Of a stretch of DNA of 64,000 nt, positions 33,129 through 42,560 are shown piece by piece (within the stretch, counting starts at the first letter, position 1; every line of letters begins with the position of its first letter). This stretch comes from Patescibacteria group bacterium (GTDB lineage: Bacteria > Patescibacteria > Paceibacteria > UBA6257 > 2-01-FULL-56-20). The stretch spans positions 1-64,000 of the forward strand of contig JANLHI010000032.1 of NCBI GenBank assembly GCA_024654525.1. The letters run 5' to 3'. The translations under genes and the position numbers were made by a program. Below the pieces are notes generated by a model. That model was not told the DNA's origin. It did no database searches and was given only the letters and a program-made list of their open reading frames with translations.

Positions 33129-34934
33129 ATGGATCACCTCCTTAATCCGCAACAAGAAAAGGCCGCTCATGCTCCTCAAAAACCCCTCCTTATTGTCGCG
33201 GGAGCAGGAACCGGAAAAACAAAGACTCTTACAAGCCGTTTTATTCATCTTGTAGCGCAAGGAATTCATCCGTCTCATATCTGTGCGTTGACTTTTACCA
33301 ATAAAGCGGCAAAAGAAATGGGGGGAAGAGTACACCGCGCCGTCACCGGAGGAATATCCGTCCGCGACGCCTTCATTGGTACATTTCACTCGTTTGGAGC
33401 CCGAATTCTTCGTGCTGAAGCCGCAACATTAGAAAGAACACCTCACTTTACTATCTTCGATGATCACGATTCCCTCGGTGCAATCAAAAAAGTATTGAAA
33501 GAACTCGATATTAAAAATGGCACGCCATCTCAATTCCTTCGATTTATATCTTTCGAAAAAAGCGGCGTGGCACAAGGCATGCGCACCGGGACTTATGAAG
33601 ATAGAGCAGTGTTTAAAAATTATGAATTATTCCTCACACGCGCAAACGCTTTTGATTTTGACGATTTAATCGTAAAAATGGTTTGGCTTTTCAGAAACAA
33701 TCCCTCTGTCCTCGAAAAATATCAAAATAAATACACTCACATTCTCGTGGACGAATACCAGGATGTAAGTCCCATGCAATACGCTCTTATTCAATGCCTT
33801 GCCGCGCGCCACAGAAATATAAGCGTCGTAGGAGATGATGCACAAATGATTTATGGGTGGCGCTATGCTAGTCTTGATACTTTTCTGAACTTTGAAAAAG
33901 ATTGGCCGAACGCCCAAGTGATACTTCTTGAGGAGAATTATCGCTCGACCGGAACCATTATTCACGCTTCATCTGCGGTGATTGCGAACAATCAGCGTGC
34001 GCGCGAGAAAAGTTTGTGGACAAATAATATGGACGGCTCACTCATTCTTATTGCAGAAACCGCCAGTGAAGATGATGAGGCGGAATGGATTGCGGATCAC
34101 ATCGACTCGAAGTCGAATAATCCCGAAACAATGGGTAATTCATGCGCCATTCTCTATCGAACAAACGCTCAATCCCGCGCACTTGAACAAGCGCTCGTAC
34201 GAAGAGGAATCCCATATCGTATTTATGGAGGACTTAAATTCTATGAACGCCGAGAAATAAAAAATATTATTGCAGCACTTCGCCTCGCACTAAATCCTCG
34301 CGACGAGATAAGTTACGATCGTCTTCAGAAAACATTTCGCATCCGCGCGTTTCGCACGATGCTTCCCTCTATTCTCGCGCTTGCTGACACCACTCCCGCC
34401 GAAGCAATAAAATCGTTTCTTGATGTGACTCACTACTTTGAATATTTAGAACGTGAAACCATAAATGCCGACGAGCGACAGGAAAATATTCGAGAGCTCT
34501 TGCAGTTCGCTACGCAATTTTCCACACTCTCAGAATTTCTTGAGCATGTTGCACTGGTACAAGCAACGGACAACGCTTCAAGCGACACTAGCCGCACCAC
34601 AGAGCAGGGAAAGGACACTCCTCCTCCCGTACACCTTTCCACCGTACACCTTGCCAAAGGATTGGAATTTGACGAAGTTTTCCTTGCGGGATGCACCGAA
34701 GGGATGTTGCCTCATATGAGATCAATGGATTCGCAGGATGAGATAGAAGAAGAAAGACGACTTATGTATGTGGCAATGACGCGCGCACGACGTGAACTTG
34801 CAATCTCGTTCTATGGACTTCCTTCACGTTTTATTGGAGAAATTCCCAATGACCTTATCATGTTTTTCCGCACCTCAAATACGGATAAGTTCAGCGACGC
34901 TGAAGAACGGAATATTCAACTCGAAGACATTTAA
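33129..34934 (+). CDS. pcrA: UvrD/PcrA-type superfamily 1 helicase
   Basis: The 601-residue helicase has Walker A AGAGTGKT (23-30), motif II DEYQDVSP, motif III GDDAQMIYGWR (usual DDDQSIYGW), motif IV ENYRST, motif V TVHLAKGLEF and motif VI VAMTRARREL. It unwinds DNA during repair and helps replication past obstacles. The protein is shorter than E. coli UvrD (720) because the C-terminal end is missing. Possible -10 box TATACT at 33100-33105, inside the opposite gene. Confidence 0.94.
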   Translation: MDHLLNPQQEKAAHAPQKPLLIVAGAGTGKTKTLTSRFIHLVAQGIHPSHICALTFTNKAAKEMGGRVHRAVTGGISVRDAFIGTFHSFGARILRAEAATLERTPHFTIFDDHDSLGAIKKVLKELDIKNGTPSQFLRFISFEKSGVAQGMRTGTYEDRAVFKNYELFLTRANAFDFDDLIVKMVWLFRNNPSVLEKYQNKYTHILVDEYQDVSPMQYALIQCLAARHRNISVVGDDAQMIYGWRYASLDTFLNFEKDWPNAQVILLEENYRSTGTIIHASSAVIANNQRAREKSLWTNNMDGSLILIAETASEDDEAEWIADHIDSKSNNPETMGNSCAILYRTNAQSRALEQALVRRGIPYRIYGGLKFYERREIKNIIAALRLALNPRDEISYDRLQKTFRIRAFRTMLPSILALADTTPAEAIKSFLDVTHYFEYLERETINADERQENIRELLQFATQFSTLSEFLEHVALVQATDNASSDTSRTTEQGKDTPPPVHLSTVHLAKGLEFDEVFLAGCTEGMLPHMRSMDSQDEIEEERRLMYVAMTRARRELAISFYGLPSRFIGEIPNDLIMFFRTSNTDKFSDAEERNIQLEDI

Positions 34935-36082
34935 AAACTAGTGCCGGTCATCACCACTCTATTCCCCGAACCCACAAAATCACAGTCGCTCCCATGATAG
35001 GCGAAACATTCATTCACCTCTGAATAATTCCCCAACCACAAAGCCGCGATATGAAATTCAGTAAATTTAAAAAATAAAGGGGAGGAAAGAAACGCTTCGC
35101 TCACGTATATAGATCCCAACGGAGGTGGGGAAAATTTAGAATCTATAACCGCGATATACCCCGGTTCACTGCATGTGCAATATTCATCGATCCAATTAAT
35201 AGGCCCCCCAAACGAAGTCCCCGCGGCATACGCGCGTTGCACCACCCACTCAATCGCACGGGAAAAAATATTATTGGATGATTTTTGAGTAACTGTTTTT
35301 TGAAACTTTCCTCTTTCAATATCCGCAGTGACATTCATTCTCATAACAAAATCACTTAGCTCTTTTTTTTCAATAGATCCATTCTCGACTCCTTGAAGTT
35401 TATCGAGGAGTTCAATGGTAAGCTTCTCGAATCCAATCATTTTTTTATTCACCCCAATCGCGTCTTCCGTCACTGCAATTTTTTCGAGAAAAGAAATCTT
35501 TGCATTGACAAAGTCCTTCCATATCCCCGCTGATGACGTCATACCTTGAAGAACACCGCTCTTTACCGCTTCTTCTGCCAGTTCCAATGGCGTCATGATT
35601 ATGCCATCATGTCTCGCGCGTGCGTTCGCGAGTCGTCGCGCATCAAATACAATGTCTTTCGAGTGTACGGAAAAATGTTCAAGATATTCCTGTGCAGTGC
35701 GGACTCCATACGACACAATACGCAATTCATCATCTTTCACCTCGGGAAGAGGCAGTGGAGAAATCACGGATAATGACGGACGAGAAGCTACGATATTCCC
35801 AAATGTCTCCAAGAGAGGATTCACATCATTAAATGTGTCATCATCACCCACGCGAGAAGAAATCGAGGGAATCAATGGCATTGATTCCGAAACCGGTGCA
35901 AGTCTCTCTCTTTGTGCCGGCACAAATGCCTGTCTCGGAATCAGGGGGGAAGTAGGTTCCATAGTAGGAACCTCGACCGCTATGTTCTCTTCAGATCGAA
36001 ACTGCATCATTATTATAAGAGACACCAAAATACCGCATGCTACAACACTTATTGTGATAGTCTTTTTTTCCATTGAGCCCAT
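34931..36082 (-). CDS. CPR-type anchored surface protein ending GTSF
   Basis: The 383-residue protein begins with MGSMEKK and a membrane helix (about 9-28), then an extended helical region rich in charged residues. The C-terminal domain starts FGGPINW, has CTCSEPGY and NECF and ends MTGTSF. A domain starting FGG, with CxC and ending GTS, recurs in CPR secreted proteins near secretion clusters, from my general knowledge; its function is unknown. The frame is open to 36169, but TATACT at 36091-36096 lies 8 nt before ATG 36082. Confidence 0.75.
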   Translation of the reverse strand: MGSMEKKTITISVVACGILVSLIIMMQFRSEENIAVEVPTMEPTSPLIPRQAFVPAQRERLAPVSESMPLIPSISSRVGDDDTFNDVNPLLETFGNIVASRPSLSVISPLPLPEVKDDELRIVSYGVRTAQEYLEHFSVHSKDIVFDARRLANARARHDGIIMTPLELAEEAVKSGVLQGMTSSAGIWKDFVNAKISFLEKIAVTEDAIGVNKKMIGFEKLTIELLDKLQGVENGSIEKKELSDFVMRMNVTADIERGKFQKTVTQKSSNNIFSRAIEWVVQRAYAAGTSFGGPINWIDEYCTCSEPGYIAVIDSKFSPPPLGSIYVSEAFLSSPLFFKFTEFHIAALWLGNYSEVNECFAYHGSDCDFVGSGNRVVMTGTSF

Positions 36083-36136
36083 ATACTTATAGTATATACC
36101 CTTCACGCTTCGCCGATTACACCTCATACTACCTGC

Positions 36137-36970
36137 ATGCCACAACGCCTTGGACAACACTTTCTTCATGACTCGTCAGTATTGGGAATTATTACCGATA
36201 CGCTTGCTATAAATCCTCATAACACGATTATAGAAATTGGTGCCGGGCACGGAGAATTGACACAAGAATTGGAAATCAGAAATAACGCACTGGACAATTC
36301 TTTAAAAATATTTGTCATTGAAAAAGACCCCTCTCTCGTCCAACATCTTGCAGTCCTTTTTTCAAAAAACCGGAACATTGAAATTCTAGAAGGAGACGTA
36401 AGAAAAATTCTTCCGGAATTCATATCCCACCGGGGAATACATGAATATAAACTCGCAGGAAATATTCCTTATTACCTTACCGGATTTCTTTTGCGAATAA
36501 TCGGGGAATTACGACCACTTCCCAAAACCACAGTACTTACAATCCAAAAAGAAGTTGCGGAGCGTATTGCCGCAGAACCGCCTCGTATGAATCGTCTTGC
36601 GGCAAGTATACAGTTTTGGGCGACTCCTCATGTTATTTGCAATGTACCGCGCACTTCTTTTTCTCCTCCTCCCAAAGTAGACTCCTCCGTTCTCTGTCTC
36701 TCACAAAAAAATTCCCCGCAGAACGAAAACGTCACATTGCGCTATTATGCCGCAGTGCATGCTCTTTTCGCACAACCCAGAAAAACACTCATCAACAATA
36801 TCTCAAATGCAATCGACCTCCCTCGCCAATCCATTATTTCCATACTCGAAAAAGAAAGCTTAGACCCTACCGCACGTCCAGAGACTCTTACTATTTCCCA
36901 AATCATGTCACTTGCTTCGTCTTTTCACTTCCCCGATACTCCCATTCTCCGCAAGAAGAGCGCTTCTTAA
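36137..36970 (+). CDS. rsmA: 16S rRNA adenine dimethyltransferase
   Basis: The 277-residue protein dimethylates two adenines in helix 45 of 16S rRNA. It has LGQHFLHD (5-12), SAM motif IIEIGAGHGELT, and catalytic NIPYYLTG (about 109-116). CATACT at 36125-36130 lies 6 nt before the start codon with a weak TTCACG 17 nt upstream. It is divergent from the surface-protein gene. Confidence 0.95.
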   Translation: MPQRLGQHFLHDSSVLGIITDTLAINPHNTIIEIGAGHGELTQELEIRNNALDNSLKIFVIEKDPSLVQHLAVLFSKNRNIEILEGDVRKILPEFISHRGIHEYKLAGNIPYYLTGFLLRIIGELRPLPKTTVLTIQKEVAERIAAEPPRMNRLAASIQFWATPHVICNVPRTSFSPPPKVDSSVLCLSQKNSPQNENVTLRYYAAVHALFAQPRKTLINNISNAIDLPRQSIISILEKESLDPTARPETLTISQIMSLASSFHFPDTPILRKKSAS

Positions 36971-37124
36971 AACTTTTACGAGAGTAAAACCTTACCACTG
37001 GGGATAAACTCGCGTGGTCTGTATGCCATACACCTCCTATAATGGAGATGGTGGATTCCATCTTTGTAAAAGGTGGCGTGTAGAGGCGTATCCACCAGTA
37101 TTCCACACTTTTTCCACACTGTTC

Positions 37125-39980
37125 ATGATTCCCGATATAAAAAAACTTATTGCCGGATTTCTTGCGTGCTCCCTCCTTGCAACGTTATTTATTCTCATCG
37201 CCCCATCGTTCCTTTCACAAACACCCGCGTCTGTATCGCAAGAAAATAACTCCACGAATATCCAAAATGCTTTTACACCAAAGTCCGACACCATCTCTTC
37301 CGTTACGTCTGGCAATTCGGAAGAATCCGCCCAATCCCGGACACTGACTCCTTCTACCAACCTTACACAGCGCCTTGGAAATCTCCTCGCACGAGAAATA
37401 ATAAACACTAACGAAGAAGCCGGAGTTCTTTCCGGTCCCCCAGAAGGTCTTGCGGTACCGAAACAGGCGGCACTTGAAGCAACTATTAAAGATAGTTTGT
37501 CCGATGCATCATCTTTTCCATTTTCAGTGCCGGATTTCACCAGATCCATATCCGACAGCGCTCTTTCTATAATTGAGAATCCATCCGCGGAAGATTATCA
37601 GCACTATACCGATGCTACTCAAGGAGTACTTGAAAAAACCATTTGGAGTAAAAACTTTCAAAACCTTCTCGAGGAAGAATCTCCAAGCATAGAAAGCGCA
37701 TATGCGGCAACTACGGTATATGGAACCGCGTCCCGCGACCTGGCACAAATCTCCGTTCCCGCACCTCTTGTCTCGTTTCACAAAAAAATAACGACAGTAG
37801 TAATCAACCGAAAAAAACTTACTGATCTTGCACTGGATAATTTCGAGGATCCGCTCAAATCCATTGCGATTCTCAAACAACTCGACGGCCAAGTGGAGTC
37901 TATTATAGAGCAGGATCTTACCAATCTTCATAATGAGGCAGAGCGTATACGTACGTTATCACTCCACGCGCCCGTACAATCAGGCACACGCAATCTGGCG
38001 GACTATATTCTCGGCATTGATCGCGCGTTTGCACAAGGGTACGTCCCTGTTGATGCAACCGGACCGGTTTCAAAGGCATTTCAAACTCATGAGGCAAAAG
38101 CGACTACCACCACATGGCTCCGTCGCCTTTGGGAATGGGGCCAAAAAATATTCCTACAACAACTAAAAAACCAACTCATCTCTCTTCTCGAACAGCAAAT
38201 TGTAAATTGGATCAATGGGGGAGGGTCTCCACAATTTGTAACAGACTGGCAGGGATTTATTTCCACAGCGTTTAACAATGCCGCTGGTGCGGCGATTCAA
38301 GAAATTCTTCCGGGGCTTTGCCAACCCTCCTCCCCACTCCTCCGAATTTCATTGGTGCTCCCCAGCGTAAATATACCCGTGTACAGCGGATGTACGCTCA
38401 ATCAAGTGATAAGCAACGTAAAAAATTTCTATTCGAGTTTTCGCTCGGGAGGATGGGTTCAGTATGGTGTTACGTTTGAACCCACCGGTAATTATTTCGG
38501 TGCTATTATCGAAGGACATGATCGTGTTACTCGTACCGCTCTTGCCGCCGCGGATGCCGCAAAAAACAAAGCACTTGCGGGAAGCGGATTCTTAAGTACG
38601 GAAGTATGTCCTTCAACTAATAAATCACCGGGGGCGGAAGGATGCCCTGGAGGTGAGCATCCGCTTATCCGCACACCGGGTTCGGTTCTCGGTGCCACAG
38701 TGACAAAAGCACTCGGATCAAACTTTGATCTTATTGTGAATGCAAACGATATAGGCGGACTTGTACAAACCGTCACAAATGCCGCGCTTACAAGAATCGT
38801 CACCTTGGGGCTAAGTGCAGTAAGCGGGAAACCGAGCGGATTAGGCCTTTCAAACGTTGCGTATACCAATAATTCATCTCTCTCACAAGGACTCCAATCT
38901 GCTGAAAGTGATGCAAAAACAAAAGCGACTGTAGACCAAACTAACCAAGAATCCACTTTCGACGGACTGCAAACTTCCACTTCTCCACAAGCAGACCCGT
39001 TTGCGCAAGGAGTGGATACGGAAGAAGAAATTTCAACATCAAACAATCCCGTAAGTCTTGCAGAAAACAAGCCAGTGAGACAATCAAGCACATGGGTAAG
39101 TCGTGGCTCCGCGTCCGCAGCGGAATATGCCGTCGACGGAAGAAAAAGCAATAGTTTATATGGTTCTGCGGTAACCGACAGAGGAGGTAACAGCTGGTTA
39201 GTGGTAGATCTTCAAGAAATAGCTGTTATTGATCGCGTGGATATTCAAGAATTTCCCGGCCGACTGTTTTCGGGATGTATTATTATCTCCGCGCAAAATC
39301 CGGGATCATCCCCTTTGTCGTGCAACGGAAGCAACGGTGTGACGATTCCATTCGCGCCCACCGGCGCGGAAACACTGGTAAGTATACCGGTGGGAAAAAT
39401 CTCGGGTCGTTATGTATGGGTACAACAACAATCTTCCAAGGATAATATGATCATTTCGGAACTTGGAGTGTTTGGCGCCGGCACGGGACAAGGAAATAAT
39501 TCAAGCGCCACTGCTATTTCGATGATATCTCCCGGAGGAGATGTATTATCGTGGAATCGTGGGACGACGTCTTATCCTCGACTCGACATCGTTTCATCAA
39601 AACCTGCATCGGGATTATCCCTCTCTTTTGAAATCAAGAAAGCGCCCGCATCAGGAACGGGAGTGACAAGAAAAATAACGGGAAATTACGCGGATGCTCC
39701 ACTCGGAGATTTACTTGCGTCACTTAATGTCACTCTTCGTAATGCAGCAGGAACATCGTTGGTCTCCGACACACTTAACTTTTCTATTAATCAAGGTGCA
39801 ACCGTATTCTCTCCTTCTCAATCATTTTCATTACCGGCAAATACCATAAATTCACTTACCTACGATGCGACAGTATATTCGTACGCCGGAATTAATGATT
39901 CATACCTTCTCCTCACCACCCTGCACGATGATGCCGGTGTCGTAATAAGCACCCATGCTTTCACTATCAATGTTCATTAA
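37125..39980 (+). CDS. Large exported protein with discoidin (F5/8C) domain
   Basis: The 951-residue protein starts MIPDIKKLIAG with a membrane/signal helix (about 9-28), a long region with no recognised domain (WEWGQKIFLQQL near 340), and an F5/8 type C-like domain at about 645-785: LAENKPVRQSSTW, YAVDGR, SWLVVDL, VDIQEF. Discoidin domains bind glycans or lipids, so surface adhesion is plausible. The last 150 residues may be a further beta-sandwich. It opens the secretion cluster, but a link to it is inferred from position only. Confidence 0.75.
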   Translation: MIPDIKKLIAGFLACSLLATLFILIAPSFLSQTPASVSQENNSTNIQNAFTPKSDTISSVTSGNSEESAQSRTLTPSTNLTQRLGNLLAREIINTNEEAGVLSGPPEGLAVPKQAALEATIKDSLSDASSFPFSVPDFTRSISDSALSIIENPSAEDYQHYTDATQGVLEKTIWSKNFQNLLEEESPSIESAYAATTVYGTASRDLAQISVPAPLVSFHKKITTVVINRKKLTDLALDNFEDPLKSIAILKQLDGQVESIIEQDLTNLHNEAERIRTLSLHAPVQSGTRNLADYILGIDRAFAQGYVPVDATGPVSKAFQTHEAKATTTTWLRRLWEWGQKIFLQQLKNQLISLLEQQIVNWINGGGSPQFVTDWQGFISTAFNNAAGAAIQEILPGLCQPSSPLLRISLVLPSVNIPVYSGCTLNQVISNVKNFYSSFRSGGWVQYGVTFEPTGNYFGAIIEGHDRVTRTALAAADAAKNKALAGSGFLSTEVCPSTNKSPGAEGCPGGEHPLIRTPGSVLGATVTKALGSNFDLIVNANDIGGLVQTVTNAALTRIVTLGLSAVSGKPSGLGLSNVAYTNNSSLSQGLQSAESDAKTKATVDQTNQESTFDGLQTSTSPQADPFAQGVDTEEEISTSNNPVSLAENKPVRQSSTWVSRGSASAAEYAVDGRKSNSLYGSAVTDRGGNSWLVVDLQEIAVIDRVDIQEFPGRLFSGCIIISAQNPGSSPLSCNGSNGVTIPFAPTGAETLVSIPVGKISGRYVWVQQQSSKDNMIISELGVFGAGTGQGNNSSATAISMISPGGDVLSWNRGTTSYPRLDIVSSKPASGLSLSFEIKKAPASGTGVTRKITGNYADAPLGDLLASLNVTLRNAAGTSLVSDTLNFSINQGATVFSPSQSFSLPANTINSLTYDATVYSYAGINDSYLLLTTLHDDAGVVISTHAFTINVH

Positions 39981-40005
39981 CGCCTTCAGAAGGGGCGTGG
40001 GGAAA

Positions 40006-42558
40006 ATGCTCAAAACAATTTTTAAGGTTGCTGTCTTTGCAATCTCGATTGGCACACTTACCGTACCCTCGCCCGCACACGCAGGATGGCTCGACTTTGG
40101 TGCAAGTGTGATATTTGGCGCAACGGGAGGAGCTATTGCGTGGATTACTTATATCATCTCGTACATTATTACGGCGATTGTAGGACTTTTCACCGCGCTG
40201 ATAATCTATAGCATCGGTGTCGTGCTACAGCTCAATACCAATATCGTAAACGCGGTGGCAGTACAAGAAGGATTCAAGGTAACGCTCTCCATCGCAAATC
40301 TTGGATTTGTACTCGGCATTATTATTATCGCGATTGCCACTATCATCAGATACGAACACTACGGAATAAAACACCTTCTCGTGAAGCTTATTACCGCGGC
40401 GCTTTTGGTAAATTTCAGTTTGGTTATCGGCGGAAGCATTTTAAACTTTGCCGATCAATTGTCGAACGTATTTCTCACCGCATTCCCCGGCGGAGGAGGG
40501 GATGAAAATGCCCTTTCAAAGTTTCATAATTTTTCAAAATCTTTTGGTGGGGCATTTTCTCCTCAACGCGCACTCTTAAATCCAACAATTAAAGGAGCAA
40601 ACAGTATGACATCCGATGACCTTCAAAGATTTCAAGGAGCGGGCTCAGTCGGGCAAAGCCTGGGAGAAGTATTTACTCCTCTTTTGAACCTTATTTTCAC
40701 CATCGTCATACTTATTTCTATCTTTATCACTGTATGCGTGTTCTTCTTTATGCTCCTCATACGATATATCTATCTCGGCATCCTTTTTATCCTCATGCCA
40801 CTCGTATGGCTTATGTGGGTATTTCCGCTCACCGAACACCTTTGGAAACAGTGGTGGGGAAAATTCCTTAAGTGGACATTTTTTGCACCCATCTCTCTAT
40901 TCTTCCTATGGCTTGTGATTATCACTTCGGAAACCATGAACAGAGGAGCGGGCGACAACCCCCTGCAAGGATTGCGAGGGCTTGGATATACCGCATCGGA
41001 TTCATCTTTTGTCGCGGGACTCTCAAGTTTTGTTGGAAGTCTCGCTAATCAAGTTGTTGGTACTTTTCTTCAAATGGCGGTTCTCGTAGGACTTTCGATA
41101 GGGGGTCTTATCGCCGCGGAAAAGTTTTCAATCATGGGCTCACATGCGGCGATGGGCACAATGAAAGGATTAGGAAAGTGGGCGCAAGGATATGTCGGAA
41201 AGCGCGCAAAACAAACGGGAGGGAAAATTGCCCAAAGAATGGGCCTTGGAAATGCTGCGACTGCCCTGCAACAAAAAGGACTTTCTTTGCCCACTAACAT
41301 TGCCTCGGGTCGCGGAAGAGTATTGCGCACACTTGCTAAACCATTAAATGGTCTTGCGACTGCATTTAATTACAGTGGAAAACTTGGAGGTCGCGCTCTT
41401 CAAGCGGGTGTTGCCGGAGGACGAAGCGGTTTGATAAGTGGTGGGGAAGCGGATGTGAAGGATGCAACAAAGGGACTCACCACCGACCAGCAGGCAAACC
41501 TTATCAGCACCATGACCGCGCCCCAACGGATTGCGCTTACTGCGAAAGCAATGAAAGAAGGGTGGCTTGAAAAAATTGACAGCAAATATTACGGCCCTGC
41601 CCAAAAAGAAATGTATAAGAGCTATGGACAGGAAAAAACGTATAACGATGTATACAAAGCAACTGCCGGAGCAGGAGAAAAGAAACATTATTTTGATGAA
41701 ATTGAGAAGGGGAATAAGGATACCATCGAGCATACACGTGCAGAAGCGGAGAAGTTGAAGGAGGAAGAGATACGCAAGAAATCAGAAGACGCAAAGACGA
41801 AAGAAGTGGATCAGGCGTTGCGCAATACAATAGCGCCGAGCTCTCCATACGCTCAAGCTGCAGCGAAAAGAAAGTGGATAGACGAAGAAGTTAAGAAGCG
41901 ACTTGCTCACACAGGACCCAACAACGAGATACGAGAGGCAGGAAATCGGGCAGTTAAAGATTCAGAGGAAGAGATAAAAAAAGCAGGAGAGAATGCAGTT
42001 GAAAGCAAGAAGAGAGGGGAAAATGTTATGGTTGATGAAATAGATTCAGAAACTGGAAAACTTACGGGTCGCAAAGTAAATGCACAAGAAAAACTAAAAG
42101 AAATTGATAGTAAGCTTGTTCCAGACTTAAAGAAAGGGGATAAAGCGCAGTATAAGGAAATATTTGGCGATAAACCCGCATTCGGATTAAGTGCGGAGAG
42201 TGTAAAAATGATGGGGAGTGTATTTGCAGAAAAAATTGCATACTCAAACCAACAACTTGTACCGAATATTATCTCCAAGATGAACGCGAAACAACTCCAA
42301 GGATTCTCAACGATGTACAAGAAAATCCTAAAGGATGGCAAAGATTCAACAGGTGGGGACTTGAAGAATTATATAGAAAAAGGAGAGAAAAATTTTGAGA
42401 AAATTCTTGCGCATAACATGACAAGTCATGCGCACGAAGAGGAGGATCACGGAGGAGCACATGAAGAAGAAAATCGCGGAGGTGGCGCTTCTCACTCCCC
42501 CGCGCCGGAACCCGCTCCCGCCCCTAGTGGAGGAGGAGGTGACGCATCTCACCATTAA
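40006..42558 (+). CDS. VirB6/TrbL-like membrane protein with long tail
   Basis: The 850-residue protein has a signal-like N-terminus ending PAHA (about 25), then about seven membrane helices within residues 35-390, containing the TAALLVNFSLVIGG and LMPLVWLMWVFPLTEHLWKQWWGKFLKWTFFAP segments typical of CPR VirB6-like proteins. The remaining roughly 450 residues are charged and helical, ending in a Gly/Pro/His-rich tail. Start 40006 has a purine-rich SD-like stretch (AGAAGGGG) upstream. An alternative start at 39970 would overlap the previous gene. Confidence 0.8.
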   Translation: MLKTIFKVAVFAISIGTLTVPSPAHAGWLDFGASVIFGATGGAIAWITYIISYIITAIVGLFTALIIYSIGVVLQLNTNIVNAVAVQEGFKVTLSIANLGFVLGIIIIAIATIIRYEHYGIKHLLVKLITAALLVNFSLVIGGSILNFADQLSNVFLTAFPGGGGDENALSKFHNFSKSFGGAFSPQRALLNPTIKGANSMTSDDLQRFQGAGSVGQSLGEVFTPLLNLIFTIVILISIFITVCVFFFMLLIRYIYLGILFILMPLVWLMWVFPLTEHLWKQWWGKFLKWTFFAPISLFFLWLVIITSETMNRGAGDNPLQGLRGLGYTASDSSFVAGLSSFVGSLANQVVGTFLQMAVLVGLSIGGLIAAEKFSIMGSHAAMGTMKGLGKWAQGYVGKRAKQTGGKIAQRMGLGNAATALQQKGLSLPTNIASGRGRVLRTLAKPLNGLATAFNYSGKLGGRALQAGVAGGRSGLISGGEADVKDATKGLTTDQQANLISTMTAPQRIALTAKAMKEGWLEKIDSKYYGPAQKEMYKSYGQEKTYNDVYKATAGAGEKKHYFDEIEKGNKDTIEHTRAEAEKLKEEEIRKKSEDAKTKEVDQALRNTIAPSSPYAQAAAKRKWIDEEVKKRLAHTGPNNEIREAGNRAVKDSEEEIKKAGENAVESKKRGENVMVDEIDSETGKLTGRKVNAQEKLKEIDSKLVPDLKKGDKAQYKEIFGDKPAFGLSAESVKMMGSVFAEKIAYSNQQLVPNIISKMNAKQLQGFSTMYKKILKDGKDSTGGDLKNYIEKGEKNFEKILAHNMTSHAHEEEDHGGAHEEENRGGGASHSPAPEPAPAPSGGGGDASHH

Positions 42559-42560
42559 CC

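Noticed and set aside
37014..37124. N-terminal extension of the discoidin protein
   Set aside because: The extra 37 residues are out of character (no hydrophobic or conserved pattern) and precede the signal helix, so ATG 37125 is preferred.
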